From positions 1 to 57,721 of the forward strand of contig JAZRVH010000032.1 in NCBI GenBank assembly GCA_045598965.1: DNA of 57,721 nucleotides, written 5' to 3'. The translations under genes and the position numbers were made by a program. The notes beneath the pieces are model-generated. The model was not told the origin of the DNA. It worked only from the letters and a program-made list of their open reading frames with translations, and made no database searches. Below, piece by piece: positions 8,785 to 17,060 of the stretch (its first letter is position 1; every line of letters begins with the position of its first letter). The stretch is from RGIG426 sp045598965. Its GTDB lineage: Bacteria > Bacillota > Clostridia > Oscillospirales > Acutalibacteraceae.

Positions 8785-9423
8785 ATGGAACTGAACAAAG
8801 TGATTGCCAAGGATTTGCTTAAAATTAAAGCGGTGTTTTTCCGTCCGGAGGAGCCGTTTACCTGGGCAAGCGGAATCAAAAGCCCGGTGTATTGTGACAA
8901 CCGACTGACGTTGACCGCACCACAGGTGCGGGATGACGTGGAAAACGGACTTGCCACCTTGATTAAAGAAAACTATCCCGATGCCGAGGTGCTGATGGGT
9001 ACGTCTACCGCCGGCATTGCCCACGCCGCCATTGTGGGTCATCTTCTCAAAATGCCTATGGGCTATGTTCGCTCCGGCAACAAAGACCACGGTCGCCAAA
9101 ACCGCATTGAGGGCAAACTGGAAGCGGGCCAAAAGGTCGTGGTGGTTGAGGATCTTATCTCTACCGGCGGCAGTGTTATCGAAGTTGTGGAAGCATTGCG
9201 TGAAGCGGGAGCAGAGGTTCTCGGCGTGGTTTCCATCTTCACTTACGGAATGCAAAAGGGGCTGGATCGCCTCGCCGCTGCGGATGTGAAAAATATTTCG
9301 CTCACCAATTTTGACACCATCGCCGAGGTGGCGGCGGAGGAGGGCTATATAGAGCCCTCCGATATTGCTCGGTTGATTGCCTTCCGCAATAACCCGTCGG
9401 ACGAAAGCTGGATTGGAGCGTAA
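8785..9423 (+). CDS. pyrE: Orotate phosphoribosyltransferase
   Basis: PyrE joins orotate to PRPP to make OMP. The 212-residue protein has the type I phosphoribosyltransferase core with the PRPP loop V-V-V-E-D-L-I-S-T-G-G-S near residue 117, and the upstream F-x-W-A-S-G-I-K-S-P substrate region near residue 30. It starts 12 nt after pyrF behind GGAGAGAG and ends 3 nt before pyrB, so it lies within one transcript. Confidence 0.95.
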   Translation: MELNKVIAKDLLKIKAVFFRPEEPFTWASGIKSPVYCDNRLTLTAPQVRDDVENGLATLIKENYPDAEVLMGTSTAGIAHAAIVGHLLKMPMGYVRSGNKDHGRQNRIEGKLEAGQKVVVVEDLISTGGSVIEVVEALREAGAEVLGVVSIFTYGMQKGLDRLAAADVKNISLTNFDTIAEVAAEEGYIEPSDIARLIAFRNNPSDESWIGA

Positions 9424-9426
9424 GCT

Positions 9427-10497
9427 ATGAGAAGTCTTATCGATACCTTGAATTTATCGGTGGCGGAGTTGGATGAACTGATTGCTGTTGCCGAGGATAT
9501 TTTAGCACAGCCGGAAAAGTATACCGAGAAGTGTAAAGGCAAGAAGCTTGCCACCTTGTTTTTCGAGCCGTCCACTCGTACTCGACTGAGTTTTGAGGCG
9601 GCGATGTTGGAACTGGGGGGAAGTGTGCTGTCTATGTCCGGTGCGGGAGCTTCCTCCACCGAAAAAGGAGAGAGTATCGCCGATACCGCTCGCACAGTAG
9701 GCTGTTATGCGGATATTATCGCCATGCGTCACCCGAAAGAGGGCTCGGCACTTGTTGCGGCACAAAACGCCCGCATCCCGGTGATTAACGCCGGAGACGG
9801 CGGTCACTGCCATCCGACCCAAACGCTGGCGGATTTGTTGACCATTCACCGCCACAAGGGACGGTTTTCCGACTTAAAAGTGGGACTTTGCGGTGATTTG
9901 AAATACGGACGTACCGTTCATTCGCTTATCGGGGCGTTGTCCCGTTATCCCGGTGTGGAATTTGTGCTGATTTCTCCCGACGAGTTGCGGTTGCCCAATT
10001 ACGTGAAAAATGAGGTTATCGAGAAAAACGGTCTTAAATACAGCGAAACCGCCTCGCTGGAGGAGGCACTCCCGACGCTCGACATTCTTTATATGACCCG
10101 CATTCAACGGGAGCGATTTGACGATGCGACGGTATATGAACGTCTGAAAGACGTGTACGTGCTAACAGAGGAGAAAATGCAGAAAGCCTCGGCGGACTGT
10201 TGTGTGCTTCACCCGCTTCCTCGTGTCAACGAGATAAGTGTCCGGGTGGATGATGACCCACGTGCTTGCTATTTTGAGCAGGTTCAATCCGGAAAATTTA
10301 TGCGTATGGCGTTGATTTTGAAGCTGCTCTCCGAAACGGACTTGCCCTATGAAAACGATATGGGGCAAGAGGGAGGACACTGCGATAATCCACGGTGTAT
10401 CACCTCGAGCGAACAGGAGCTTTGCCACCGCTTTAAGATATCTGCCGACGGAAAAAACCGTCGCTGTGTCTACTGTGAGGCACAGGAAAAAATTTGA
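9427..10497 (+). CDS. pyrB: Aspartate carbamoyltransferase with C-terminal PyrI-like zinc domain
   Basis: The first 307 or so residues are a complete ATCase catalytic chain, joining carbamoyl phosphate and aspartate. It carries the carbamoyl-phosphate loop S-T-R-T-R near residue 52, H-P-T-Q near 127 and H-P-L-P-R near 263. Residues about 315-356 add a Cys4 tail, C-D-N-P-R-C-I-T followed 26 residues later by C-V-Y-C-E. This has the same layout as the zinc domain of the E. coli regulatory chain PyrI (C-x4-C-I-T ... C-K-Y-C-E). The nucleotide-binding half of PyrI is absent. The tail probably serves as a structural zinc bridge at subunit interfaces rather than for allostery. A full pyrBI fusion is known in Thermotoga; this short form is different. 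It is last in the pyr operon. Confidence 0.93.
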   Translation: MRSLIDTLNLSVAELDELIAVAEDILAQPEKYTEKCKGKKLATLFFEPSTRTRLSFEAAMLELGGSVLSMSGAGASSTEKGESIADTARTVGCYADIIAMRHPKEGSALVAAQNARIPVINAGDGGHCHPTQTLADLLTIHRHKGRFSDLKVGLCGDLKYGRTVHSLIGALSRYPGVEFVLISPDELRLPNYVKNEVIEKNGLKYSETASLEEALPTLDILYMTRIQRERFDDATVYERLKDVYVLTEEKMQKASADCCVLHPLPRVNEISVRVDDDPRACYFEQVQSGKFMRMALILKLLSETDLPYENDMGQEGGHCDNPRCITSSEQELCHRFKISADGKNRRCVYCEAQEKI

Positions 10498-10517
10498 CAA
10501 AAAAGTGCGTTCTCGGC

Positions 10518-10546
10518 TTGACTTAAATGTGCTTTTTTGGTATACT
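10518..10546 (+). promoter_or_regulatory. Sigma-A promoter of the purine operon
   Basis: TTGACT (10518-10523) is 17 nt upstream of TATACT (10541-10546). It lies 20 nt after the pyrB stop codon, and no terminator is visible between them, so some read-through from pyr into pur is possible. Confidence 0.87.
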
Positions 10547-10562
10547 GTTTATATCAATTGAA

Positions 10563-10697
10563 AGCCACTCTTTGTGACTGACGGATTGTCGCAGAGCACT
10601 GCGGAGGATCAAAGAGTGTGGGGTAAAGTTACCCCGCTTTACAGCCGACCGTCTGGGCGCACGTTGACCTTGTATAGGACTACGTGCGTCCTTTTGT
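10563..10697 (+). promoter_or_regulatory. ZTP/ZMP riboswitch (pfl motif) with overlapping terminator
   Basis: CCACTCTTTG (10565-10574) pairs with CAAAGAGTGTGG (10610-10621) to enclose the conserved GTGACTGACGGA and a small CGCAG/CTGCG hairpin. A linker hairpin GGGT/ACCC is followed by the hallmark 3' segment GCCGACCGTCTGGGC (10643-10658). This matches the ZTP riboswitch consensus GCCGACCGCCUGGGC. The end of that segment is also the 5' arm of a terminator, GGGCGCACGT (10655-10664) with ACGTGCGTCC (10682-10691), followed by TTTTGTTTTT. In this class ZMP/ZTP binding prevents terminator folding, so accumulated AICAR phosphates, a sign of 10-formyl-folate shortage, would switch on purE to fhs. Confidence 0.93.
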
Positions 10698-10725
10698 TTT
10701 TGATACGAAACAAGGAGGTTTTGTT

Positions 10726-11214
10726 ATGAAAAAAATCGGTATTGTGATGGGCAGCGACAGCGATTTGCCCATCATCCAAAAGGCTACTGCCACGTTGGAT
10801 AGCTTGGGAATCCCCTACGAGGTCCACGTGTATTCTGCCCACCGCACCCCCGAGCAGGCACGGGAGTTTGCTGTGAACGCCCGCCAAAATGGGTTTGGTG
10901 CGATTATTGCCGCCGCCGGAATGGCGGCTCATTTGGCGGGTGCCATCGCCGCCAACACCACCTTACCGGTGGTGGGTATTCCTTGTAAAGGTGGTGCCCT
11001 TGACGGCATTGATGCCCTCTTATCAACGGTACAAATGCCCTCCGGTATTCCGGTGGCAACCGTTGCTCTCAACGGAGGAGTCAATGCCGCTTTGCTTTGT
11101 GCCCAAATTTTGTCGGTGGAGGATGAAACTCTCGCCGCAAAGCTTGATGCCAAGCGTAAAGCCGATGCCGAGGCGGTGCTTCAAAAAGATGCCTCGATTA
11201 CGACAAGGCTGTAA
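10726..11214 (+). CDS. purE: N5-carboxyaminoimidazole ribonucleotide mutase
   Basis: PurE produces CAIR in the sixth step of purine synthesis. The 163-residue protein has the signature G-S-D-S-D-L-P near residue 9 and S-A-H-R-T-P near 39, plus a glycine-rich A-A-A-G-M-A-A-H-L segment. These are features of the small octameric enzyme. The ATG at 10726 follows AAGGAGG; an in-frame start at 10684 would lie inside the riboswitch terminator and is rejected. No purK was found nearby. Confidence 0.95.
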   Translation: MKKIGIVMGSDSDLPIIQKATATLDSLGIPYEVHVYSAHRTPEQAREFAVNARQNGFGAIIAAAGMAAHLAGAIAANTTLPVVGIPCKGGALDGIDALLSTVQMPSGIPVATVALNGGVNAALLCAQILSVEDETLAAKLDAKRKADAEAVLQKDASITTRL

Positions 11215-11261
11215 AATTGTTTGTTATATACCCTAACATATATTAAAGGAGTCGATCAACT

Positions 11262-11948
11262 ATGGAAAAGAAACTCGTGTACACCGGCAAAACTAAGGAC
11301 GTATTTGCGTTGGATAACGGCAACTACCTCCTCAAATTCAAAGATGACTGCACCGGCAAAGACGGTGTGTTTGATCCCGGCGAGAACTCCGTCGGTCTGA
11401 CCATTGAGGGTGTGGGCGACGTCAACCTGCGTATGTCCATCTATTTTTTCGAAAAGGTCAATGCCGCCGGCATTAAAACCCATTTCGTTTCCGCTGACCT
11501 TGCGGATACCACGATGGAAGTGCTTCCCGCCAAAGTGTTTGGTAAAGGCCTTGAGGTTATCTGCCGTCACAAAGCGGTGGGCAGTTTCTACCGCCGTTAC
11601 AGCGATTACTGCGAGGAGGGTGCTGATTTGCCCGCCTACGTCGAAACGACGTTCAAAAACGACGAAAAAGGCGATCCGCTGGTGACCAAAGACGGTCTTG
11701 TGGATTTGGGCGTGATGACGGCAAAACAGTATGACGACATCAAAGAAATGACCCAGAAAATCACCAAAATCGTGGCGGATGACCTGAAAGAAAAAGGTCT
11801 TGTACTGTACGATATCAAGTTTGAGTTTGGTTACGATGCCAACGGCGATGTGATGCTTATTGACGAGATCGCCTCCGGCAATATGCGTGTGTACAAGGAC
11901 GGCGAGTACATTGATCCGATGACGCTGTCTGAGCTGTTCTTTGCTTGA
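11262..11948 (+). CDS. purC: SAICAR synthetase
   Basis: PurC joins CAIR and aspartate using ATP to form SAICAR. The 228-residue length and motifs fit: K-L-V-Y-T-G-K-T-K-D-V at the N terminus, the V-R-R-/C-R-H-K-A-V-G-S-F region near 105, and the I-K-F-E-F-G and I-D-E-I segments that bind substrate and magnesium. AAAGGAG precedes the ATG. Second gene of the pur operon. Confidence 0.95.
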   Translation: MEKKLVYTGKTKDVFALDNGNYLLKFKDDCTGKDGVFDPGENSVGLTIEGVGDVNLRMSIYFFEKVNAAGIKTHFVSADLADTTMEVLPAKVFGKGLEVICRHKAVGSFYRRYSDYCEEGADLPAYVETTFKNDEKGDPLVTKDGLVDLGVMTAKQYDDIKEMTQKITKIVADDLKEKGLVLYDIKFEFGYDANGDVMLIDEIASGNMRVYKDGEYIDPMTLSELFFA

Positions 11949-11984
11949 TTTTTACATTTTTAACGATTATTTACGGAGGACCTT

Positions 11985-13409
11985 ATGGGAGGCTTTTTCG
12001 GAATTACGTCCAAAAACGACTGTCTTGCCGACGTCTTTTTCGGAACGGACTATCACTCGCATTTAGGAACACGGTGCGGTGGACTGGCGGCATACGATGC
12101 CGAAATCGGCTTGCAACGCAAAATCCACCATATTGAGAACGCCCCGTTCCGTACAAAATTTGAACATATCTTCGACGAGATGCGTGGTACGTCTGCTATC
12201 GGTGTCATCAGCGACACCTTCCCGCAACCGTTGCTTATTCGTTCCAACATCGGCACTTACGCTATCAGCGTGGTGGGAGTTATCAACAACTTTGATGAGT
12301 TGGTTGATAAGTTTTTGTCCTTCTCGGGCGGACACTTTGACTCCATGACCGGTGGCAAAGTAAACGGCACGGAGCTGGTGGCGGCACTCATCAACCAAAA
12401 GAGCAACTTTGCCGATGGAATTCGATTTGCCCAAAAATCCATCGACGGTACCGCTTCCATCCTCATTTTGCGGGATAACGGGTCTCTTATTGCCGCACGT
12501 GATGCGTTAGGCCGTATTCCTGTTGCTGTCGGCAAGAGGGAGGACGGCTATGCCGTGGCGTTTGAATCCTTCGCTTTCGGCAAACTGGGTTTTGAAAACG
12601 TGTGTGAGCTGGGCCCCGGCGAGGTGATTGAGCTGACACCGGAAAAAATGACCCAACTGGTTGCTCCCGGAAAGAAAAAACATGTGTGCTCTTTCCTCTG
12701 GAGTTATTACGGATATCCTACCTCTACATACGAGGGAGTCAACGTCGAGATGATGCGTTACCGCAACGGAGAATTGCTCGCCGAAATGGATGAGCTGTTC
12801 GGTGTGTGTGACAACCTTGACTACGTTGGCGGTGTTCCCGATTCCGGCACACCGCACGCTATCGGTTACGCCAATCACAGCCGTGTGCCCTTTGCCCGTG
12901 CGTTTATTAAGTATACGCCGACCTGGTCACGAAGCTTTATGCCCACGAAGCAGGTGGAACGGGAAAAAATTGCCAAGATGAAGCAAATTCCCGTGCGGGA
13001 GCTCATTGAAAACAAAGAATTGCTGTTTGTGGACGATTCGATTGTCCGTGGAACGCAGTTGAAAGAAACGGTGGACTTTCTCTATGAAAGCGGTGCCAAA
13101 TCGGTTCACATGCGTTCGGCTTGTCCACCGATTATGTACGGTTGTAAATTCCTCAATTTCTCCCGTGCGACCGGAGATATGGAGTTGATTGCTCGCCGTG
13201 TGATTGCGGAGCTTGAGGGCGACGAGGGCGAGAAGCATATCGACGAGTATGCGGACGGTTCTACCGAGCGGGGCAAGAAATTGCGAGAGGCTATTTGTGA
13301 AAAATTCCATTTTGCCTCGTTGGAATTCCAATCGCTGGAAAATGTGATTAGAGCTATCGGACTTCCCGAGGAAGACTTGTGTACCTATTGCTGGAACGGA
13401 AAGGAGTAA
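11985..13409 (+). CDS. purF: Amidophosphoribosyltransferase-like protein lacking the glutaminase cysteine
   Basis: This 474-residue protein occupies the purF position and has the PurF fold order: Ntn glutaminase-like domain, then a phosphoribosyltransferase domain. The PRPP loop L-F-V-D-D-S-I-V-R-G-T is intact near residue 345, and S-R-S-F-M-P-T-K precedes it. Four cysteines match the [4Fe-4S] ligands of the Bacillus enzyme (H-V-C-S-F, Y-G-C-K-F and a final C-T-Y-C). However, the chain begins M-G-G-F-F-G where functional enzymes have C-G-I/V-F-G, so the N-terminal nucleophile is glycine, and the usual H-R-G-Q-E and H-N-G-N segments are also altered. The ATG is clearly set by GGAGG 5 nt upstream. 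It may use free ammonia or a partner glutaminase, or have another role. Confidence 0.85.
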   Translation: MGGFFGITSKNDCLADVFFGTDYHSHLGTRCGGLAAYDAEIGLQRKIHHIENAPFRTKFEHIFDEMRGTSAIGVISDTFPQPLLIRSNIGTYAISVVGVINNFDELVDKFLSFSGGHFDSMTGGKVNGTELVAALINQKSNFADGIRFAQKSIDGTASILILRDNGSLIAARDALGRIPVAVGKREDGYAVAFESFAFGKLGFENVCELGPGEVIELTPEKMTQLVAPGKKKHVCSFLWSYYGYPTSTYEGVNVEMMRYRNGELLAEMDELFGVCDNLDYVGGVPDSGTPHAIGYANHSRVPFARAFIKYTPTWSRSFMPTKQVEREKIAKMKQIPVRELIENKELLFVDDSIVRGTQLKETVDFLYESGAKSVHMRSACPPIMYGCKFLNFSRATGDMELIARRVIAELEGDEGEKHIDEYADGSTERGKKLREAICEKFHFASLEFQSLENVIRAIGLPEEDLCTYCWNGKE

Positions 13410-13414
13410 GTGCA

Positions 13415-14458
13415 ATGAACACCAATTCTCGTTCGGAGGCGTATGCTGCCGCCGGTGTGGATATTACCGCCGGTTATAAAGCGGTTGAGCTGATGAAACA
13501 ACATATTGCCAAAACGATGACATCGGGGGTTTGCTCGGATGTGGGCGGCTTTGGCGGTCTGTTTGAGCTGGACTTAGAGGGGATTACTCGCCCGGTGCTC
13601 GTATCCGGCACTGACGGCGTGGGTACCAAGCTGAAATTGGCATTTCTTATGGACAAGCACGATACCGTGGGTATCGACTGCGTGGCCATGTGTGTGAACG
13701 ATATCATTTGCTGTGGTGCAAAACCGCTGTTTTTCCTCGACTACATCGCCTGCGGCAAAAATGTGCCGGAGCGTATCGCCGATATCGTGAAAGGCGTGTG
13801 CGACGGTTGCGTGATGTCCGGAGCGGCACTGATTGGCGGTGAAACCGCCGAGATGCCCGGCTTCTATCCCGAGGATGAATATGACCTCGCCGGCTATTGC
13901 ACCGGTGTGGTGGACAAAGCAAAAATCATTAACAACAAAACGATGCAAGCGGGGGACGTGGTCATTGCTCTTCCGTCCAGTGGCGTCCATTCCAACGGCT
14001 TTTCGCTGGTGCGGAAAGTGTTTGACGTGGAAAATGCCGATATCAAAACGCCGCTTTCGGAGCTTGGCGGAAAATCCATCGGCGAAGCCCTGCTTGCCCC
14101 CACTCGCATTTATGTGAAGCCGGTGCTGGCGTTGCTTGAAGCCGTGACGGTGAAAGCTATTTCGCATATCACCGGCGGCGGATTTTACGAAAATATTCCC
14201 CGGAGCATTCCGGACGGATTCGGTGCGAAAATTCAAAAGAGTGCGGTGAAGATTCTGCCGATTTTTGACCTCATCCAAAAACGGGGAAATATCTCTGAAC
14301 GGGATATGTTTAACACTTTTAATATGGGTGTGGGTATGAGCATTGTCGTGGCAAAAGAGGATGCGGAAAAAGCGTTGACGGTGCTTAAAGAAAACGGCGA
14401 GGATGCGTATGTTATCGGCGAAATCATCTCGTCCAACGAAAAAATTGTTATCGAATAA
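13415..14458 (+). CDS. purM: Phosphoribosylformylglycinamidine cyclo-ligase (AIR synthetase)
   Basis: PurM closes the imidazole ring using ATP to give AIR. The protein from the ATG at 13415 is 347 residues and has the family segments A-Y-A-A-A-G-V-D at the N terminus, S-G-T-D-G-V-G-T-K near 65, G-G-E-T-A-E-M-P-G near 140 and H-I-T-G-G-G-F-Y-E-N near 250. AAAGGAG lies upstream of this ATG; the longer in-frame start within purF is not needed. Confidence 0.95.
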   Translation: MNTNSRSEAYAAAGVDITAGYKAVELMKQHIAKTMTSGVCSDVGGFGGLFELDLEGITRPVLVSGTDGVGTKLKLAFLMDKHDTVGIDCVAMCVNDIICCGAKPLFFLDYIACGKNVPERIADIVKGVCDGCVMSGAALIGGETAEMPGFYPEDEYDLAGYCTGVVDKAKIINNKTMQAGDVVIALPSSGVHSNGFSLVRKVFDVENADIKTPLSELGGKSIGEALLAPTRIYVKPVLALLEAVTVKAISHITGGGFYENIPRSIPDGFGAKIQKSAVKILPIFDLIQKRGNISERDMFNTFNMGVGMSIVVAKEDAEKALTVLKENGEDAYVIGEIISSNEKIVIE

Positions 14459-14497
14459 TTCATCCGAAACTCTCGTCATTTGAAAGGGGAGACGGCG

Positions 14498-15118
14498 TTG
14501 AAACAAAAGAAGATTAAAATTGCCGTGCTGGTTTCCGGTGGCGGCACGAATTTACAAGCCTTGATTGATGCCCAAAAAAGCGGTGTTTTGCAAAGCGGAA
14601 AAATCGCTCTTGTGTTGTCCAATAAAGCGGATGCGTATGCTCTGAAACGTGCCGAGGCGGCGAAAATCCCCACGGCAACGGTGCTGAAATCCGTCTGCCT
14701 CTCCCAAGAACAGTTTGAGGAGGAAATCATCCGCAAAATCGAGGAGGCGGGAGCAGAGTTGATTGTTCTTGCCGGCTTTATGTCGATTTTAAGCGAGAAG
14801 TTTACCTCCCGCTATGATCACCGCATTTTGAATGTGCACCCGTCTTTGATTCCATCATTTTGCGGCGAGGGATATTACGGGTTGCGTGTTCATGAGGCGG
14901 CACTGAAAAAAGGCGTAAAGGTTACCGGAGCGACGGTGCATTTCGTCAACGAAATCCCCGACGGCGGGGAAATCATACTGCAAAAAGCTGTCAATGTCCG
15001 GGAACACGATACCCCGGAAACGCTGCAAAAGCGTGTTATGCGTCAAGCGGAATGGAAAATCTTGCCCGCCGCTACCGAAAAGGTTGCTGCCGGGATGTTA
15101 GAAGCTAAAAATCAATAA
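14498..15118 (+). CDS. purN: Phosphoribosylglycinamide formyltransferase 1
   Basis: PurN formylates GAR with 10-formyl-tetrahydrofolate, drawing on the product of fhs at the end of the operon. About 206 residues. The motifs V-L-V-S-G-G-G-T-N-L-Q-A near the start, I-L-N-V-H-P-S-L-I-P with the catalytic histidine near 115 and the D-G-G-E-I-I segment near 150 are diagnostic. I chose the TTG at 14498, 6 nt after AAAGGGGAG, over the TTG at 14480 that precedes that ribosome binding site. Confidence 0.94.
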   Translation: MKQKKIKIAVLVSGGGTNLQALIDAQKSGVLQSGKIALVLSNKADAYALKRAEAAKIPTATVLKSVCLSQEQFEEEIIRKIEEAGAELIVLAGFMSILSEKFTSRYDHRILNVHPSLIPSFCGEGYYGLRVHEAALKKGVKVTGATVHFVNEIPDGGEIILQKAVNVREHDTPETLQKRVMRQAEWKILPAATEKVAAGMLEAKNQ

Positions 15119-15132
15119 CGGAGGGAACTGTT

Positions 15133-15852
15133 ATGAACATCTATAAAGTCAACGACATTGCCGAACTGATTAAGGACAACTCCTATGTGGGACGTGGTAT
15201 TGTCATCGGTAAAACCGCCGATGGGAAAAAAGCTGCCACGGCGTATTTCATTATGGGTCGCAGCGAAAACAGCCGCAACCGCATTTTCACCGAAAAGAAC
15301 GGAGAAGTGTTTACCGAGCCGTTTGATGCGTCTAAGGTGCAAGACCCGAGTCTTATCATCTATGCCGCTATTCGTTCCTACGAGAACAAATTGATTGTCA
15401 CGAACGGCAACCAAACGGATACCATTTATGACAGCTTGGCAAACGGCGGTTGCTTCTGTAAAGCTCTTAAAACCCGTGAATTCGAGCCGGATGCCCCGAA
15501 CTTCACGCCTCGCATCAGCGGTATGCTCGTGTTCGGTGACAACGATTTCACCTATAAAATGAGCATTCTCAAAAGCATTGACGCCGAGGGCTCCGATTGT
15601 GCTCGCTATACCTTTGATTATCCGTCGGTGGCGGGTCTCGGTCACTTTATCCACACCTATGTGTGTGACGGAAACCCCATTCCCACGTTCCAAGGTGAGC
15701 CGGAGCGTGTGGCTATCGACAACGATATTGATGCGTTTACCGAAAAATTGTGGAACGCTTTGGACGAACAGAACAAAATCTCGCTGTACGTCCGCTATGT
15801 GGACCTCGCTACCGGTGAAGCGGAAAATCGCCTCATCAACAAGAATAAATAA
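15133..15852 (+). CDS. purO: IMP cyclohydrolase, PurO type
   Basis: This 239-residue protein resembles the PurO family of IMP cyclohydrolases, first known from archaea, which close FAICAR to IMP. It contains G-R-G-I-V-I-G near residue 20, A-Y-F-I-M-G-R-S-x-x-S-R-N-R near 37, T-P-R-I-S-G near 125 and a late V-R-Y-V-D. Its place directly before a stand-alone AICAR transformylase supports the role: together they replace the usual bifunctional PurH. The assignment is from recalled family patterns and pathway logic rather than a search. Confidence 0.85.
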   Translation: MNIYKVNDIAELIKDNSYVGRGIVIGKTADGKKAATAYFIMGRSENSRNRIFTEKNGEVFTEPFDASKVQDPSLIIYAAIRSYENKLIVTNGNQTDTIYDSLANGGCFCKALKTREFEPDAPNFTPRISGMLVFGDNDFTYKMSILKSIDAEGSDCARYTFDYPSVAGLGHFIHTYVCDGNPIPTFQGEPERVAIDNDIDAFTEKLWNALDEQNKISLYVRYVDLATGEAENRLINKNK

Positions 15853-15864
15853 GGAGTGGACACC

Positions 15865-17049
15865 ATGAAAGAATTTGAATTGAAATACGGTTGCAACCCC
15901 AACCAAAAACCCTCGAAAATTTTTATGCATGACGGTTCGGATTTGCCTATTGAAATCCTCAATGGTCGTCCGGGCTATATCAACTTTTTGGATGCGTTTA
16001 ACTCCTGGCAGCTTGTCAAAGAACTGAAAGAGGCGTTGGGTCTTCCGGCGGTTACTTCCTTCAAACACGTCAGTCCCACGTCGGCGGCGGTGGGGATTCC
16101 GCTGTCGGACAAGCTGAAAAAAGCCTGCTTCGTGGACGATATTGAGGGTCTTGACGACTCGCCGCTGGCGTGTGCCTATGCCCGTGCCCGTGGCACTGAC
16201 CGTATGTGCTCTTTCGGCGATTGGGTGGCATTATCCGACACCTGCGACGTGACCACGGCGTTGATGATTAAACGGGAAGTGTCCGACGGCGTGATTGCAC
16301 CGGACTATGAGCCGGAAGCGTTGGAAATCCTTAAAACCAAACGCAAGGGCGGCTATAACATTGTGAAAATCGACTCGAACTATGTGCCCGCCGAAGCGGA
16401 GCATAAACAGGTGTTTGGTATCACCTTTGAGCAAGGCCGCAACAACTTCAAAATCAACAAAGAGCTTCTTTCCGACATTGTAACGAAAAACAAGGATTTG
16501 CCGGAAAGTGCGGTGCGTGACCTCATTATTGCACTCATTACGCTGAAATACACCCAGTCGAACTCCGTTTGCTATGCGGTGGACGGTCAAGCTATCGGTG
16601 TGGGTGCCGGTCAGCAATCCCGTATCCATTGCACTCGTCTTGCGGGCAGTAAAGCGGATACGTGGTTCCTCCGTCAAGCGGACAAGGTGCTGAATTTGCC
16701 GTTCAAGGCGGAAATCGGCCGTCCGGACCGTGACAACGTTATTGATGGCTATATTAACCAAAACGAAGAGGACGTTTGTGCAGACGGAAACTGGCAGAAA
16801 TACTTTACCGAACAGCCTGCTCCGTTCACCCGTGAGGAGCAAGCGGCCTATCTCGCCACGATCGACGGTGTGGCACTCGGCTCGGATGCGTTTTTCCCGT
16901 TTAGCGATAACATCGAGCGTGCCAAACGCAGTGGCGTGAAATATATCGCCGAGCCGGGTGGTTCTATCCGTGACGATTTGGTGATCGATTGCTGTGACAA
17001 ATACGGGATGACGATGTCCTTTACGAAAATGCGTTTGTTCCACCATTAA
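15865..17049 (+). CDS. purV: Stand-alone AICAR transformylase (PurH C-terminal domain type)
   Basis: The protein of about 394 residues corresponds to the formyltransferase half of PurH and lacks the MGS-like IMP cyclohydrolase half. It begins with L-K-Y-G-C-N-P-N-Q-K-P and contains the catalytic K-H-V-S-P near residue 63, N-x-V-C-Y-A near 232 and the late E-P-G-G-S-I-R-D near 370. It would transfer a formyl group from 10-formyl-tetrahydrofolate to AICAR. AAGGAGTGG precedes the ATG at 15865. It is paired with purO upstream. Confidence 0.92.
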   Translation: MKEFELKYGCNPNQKPSKIFMHDGSDLPIEILNGRPGYINFLDAFNSWQLVKELKEALGLPAVTSFKHVSPTSAAVGIPLSDKLKKACFVDDIEGLDDSPLACAYARARGTDRMCSFGDWVALSDTCDVTTALMIKREVSDGVIAPDYEPEALEILKTKRKGGYNIVKIDSNYVPAEAEHKQVFGITFEQGRNNFKINKELLSDIVTKNKDLPESAVRDLIIALITLKYTQSNSVCYAVDGQAIGVGAGQQSRIHCTRLAGSKADTWFLRQADKVLNLPFKAEIGRPDRDNVIDGYINQNEEDVCADGNWQKYFTEQPAPFTREEQAAYLATIDGVALGSDAFFPFSDNIERAKRSGVKYIAEPGGSIRDDLVIDCCDKYGMTMSFTKMRLFHH

Positions 17050-17060
17050 GGAGGAGAACT

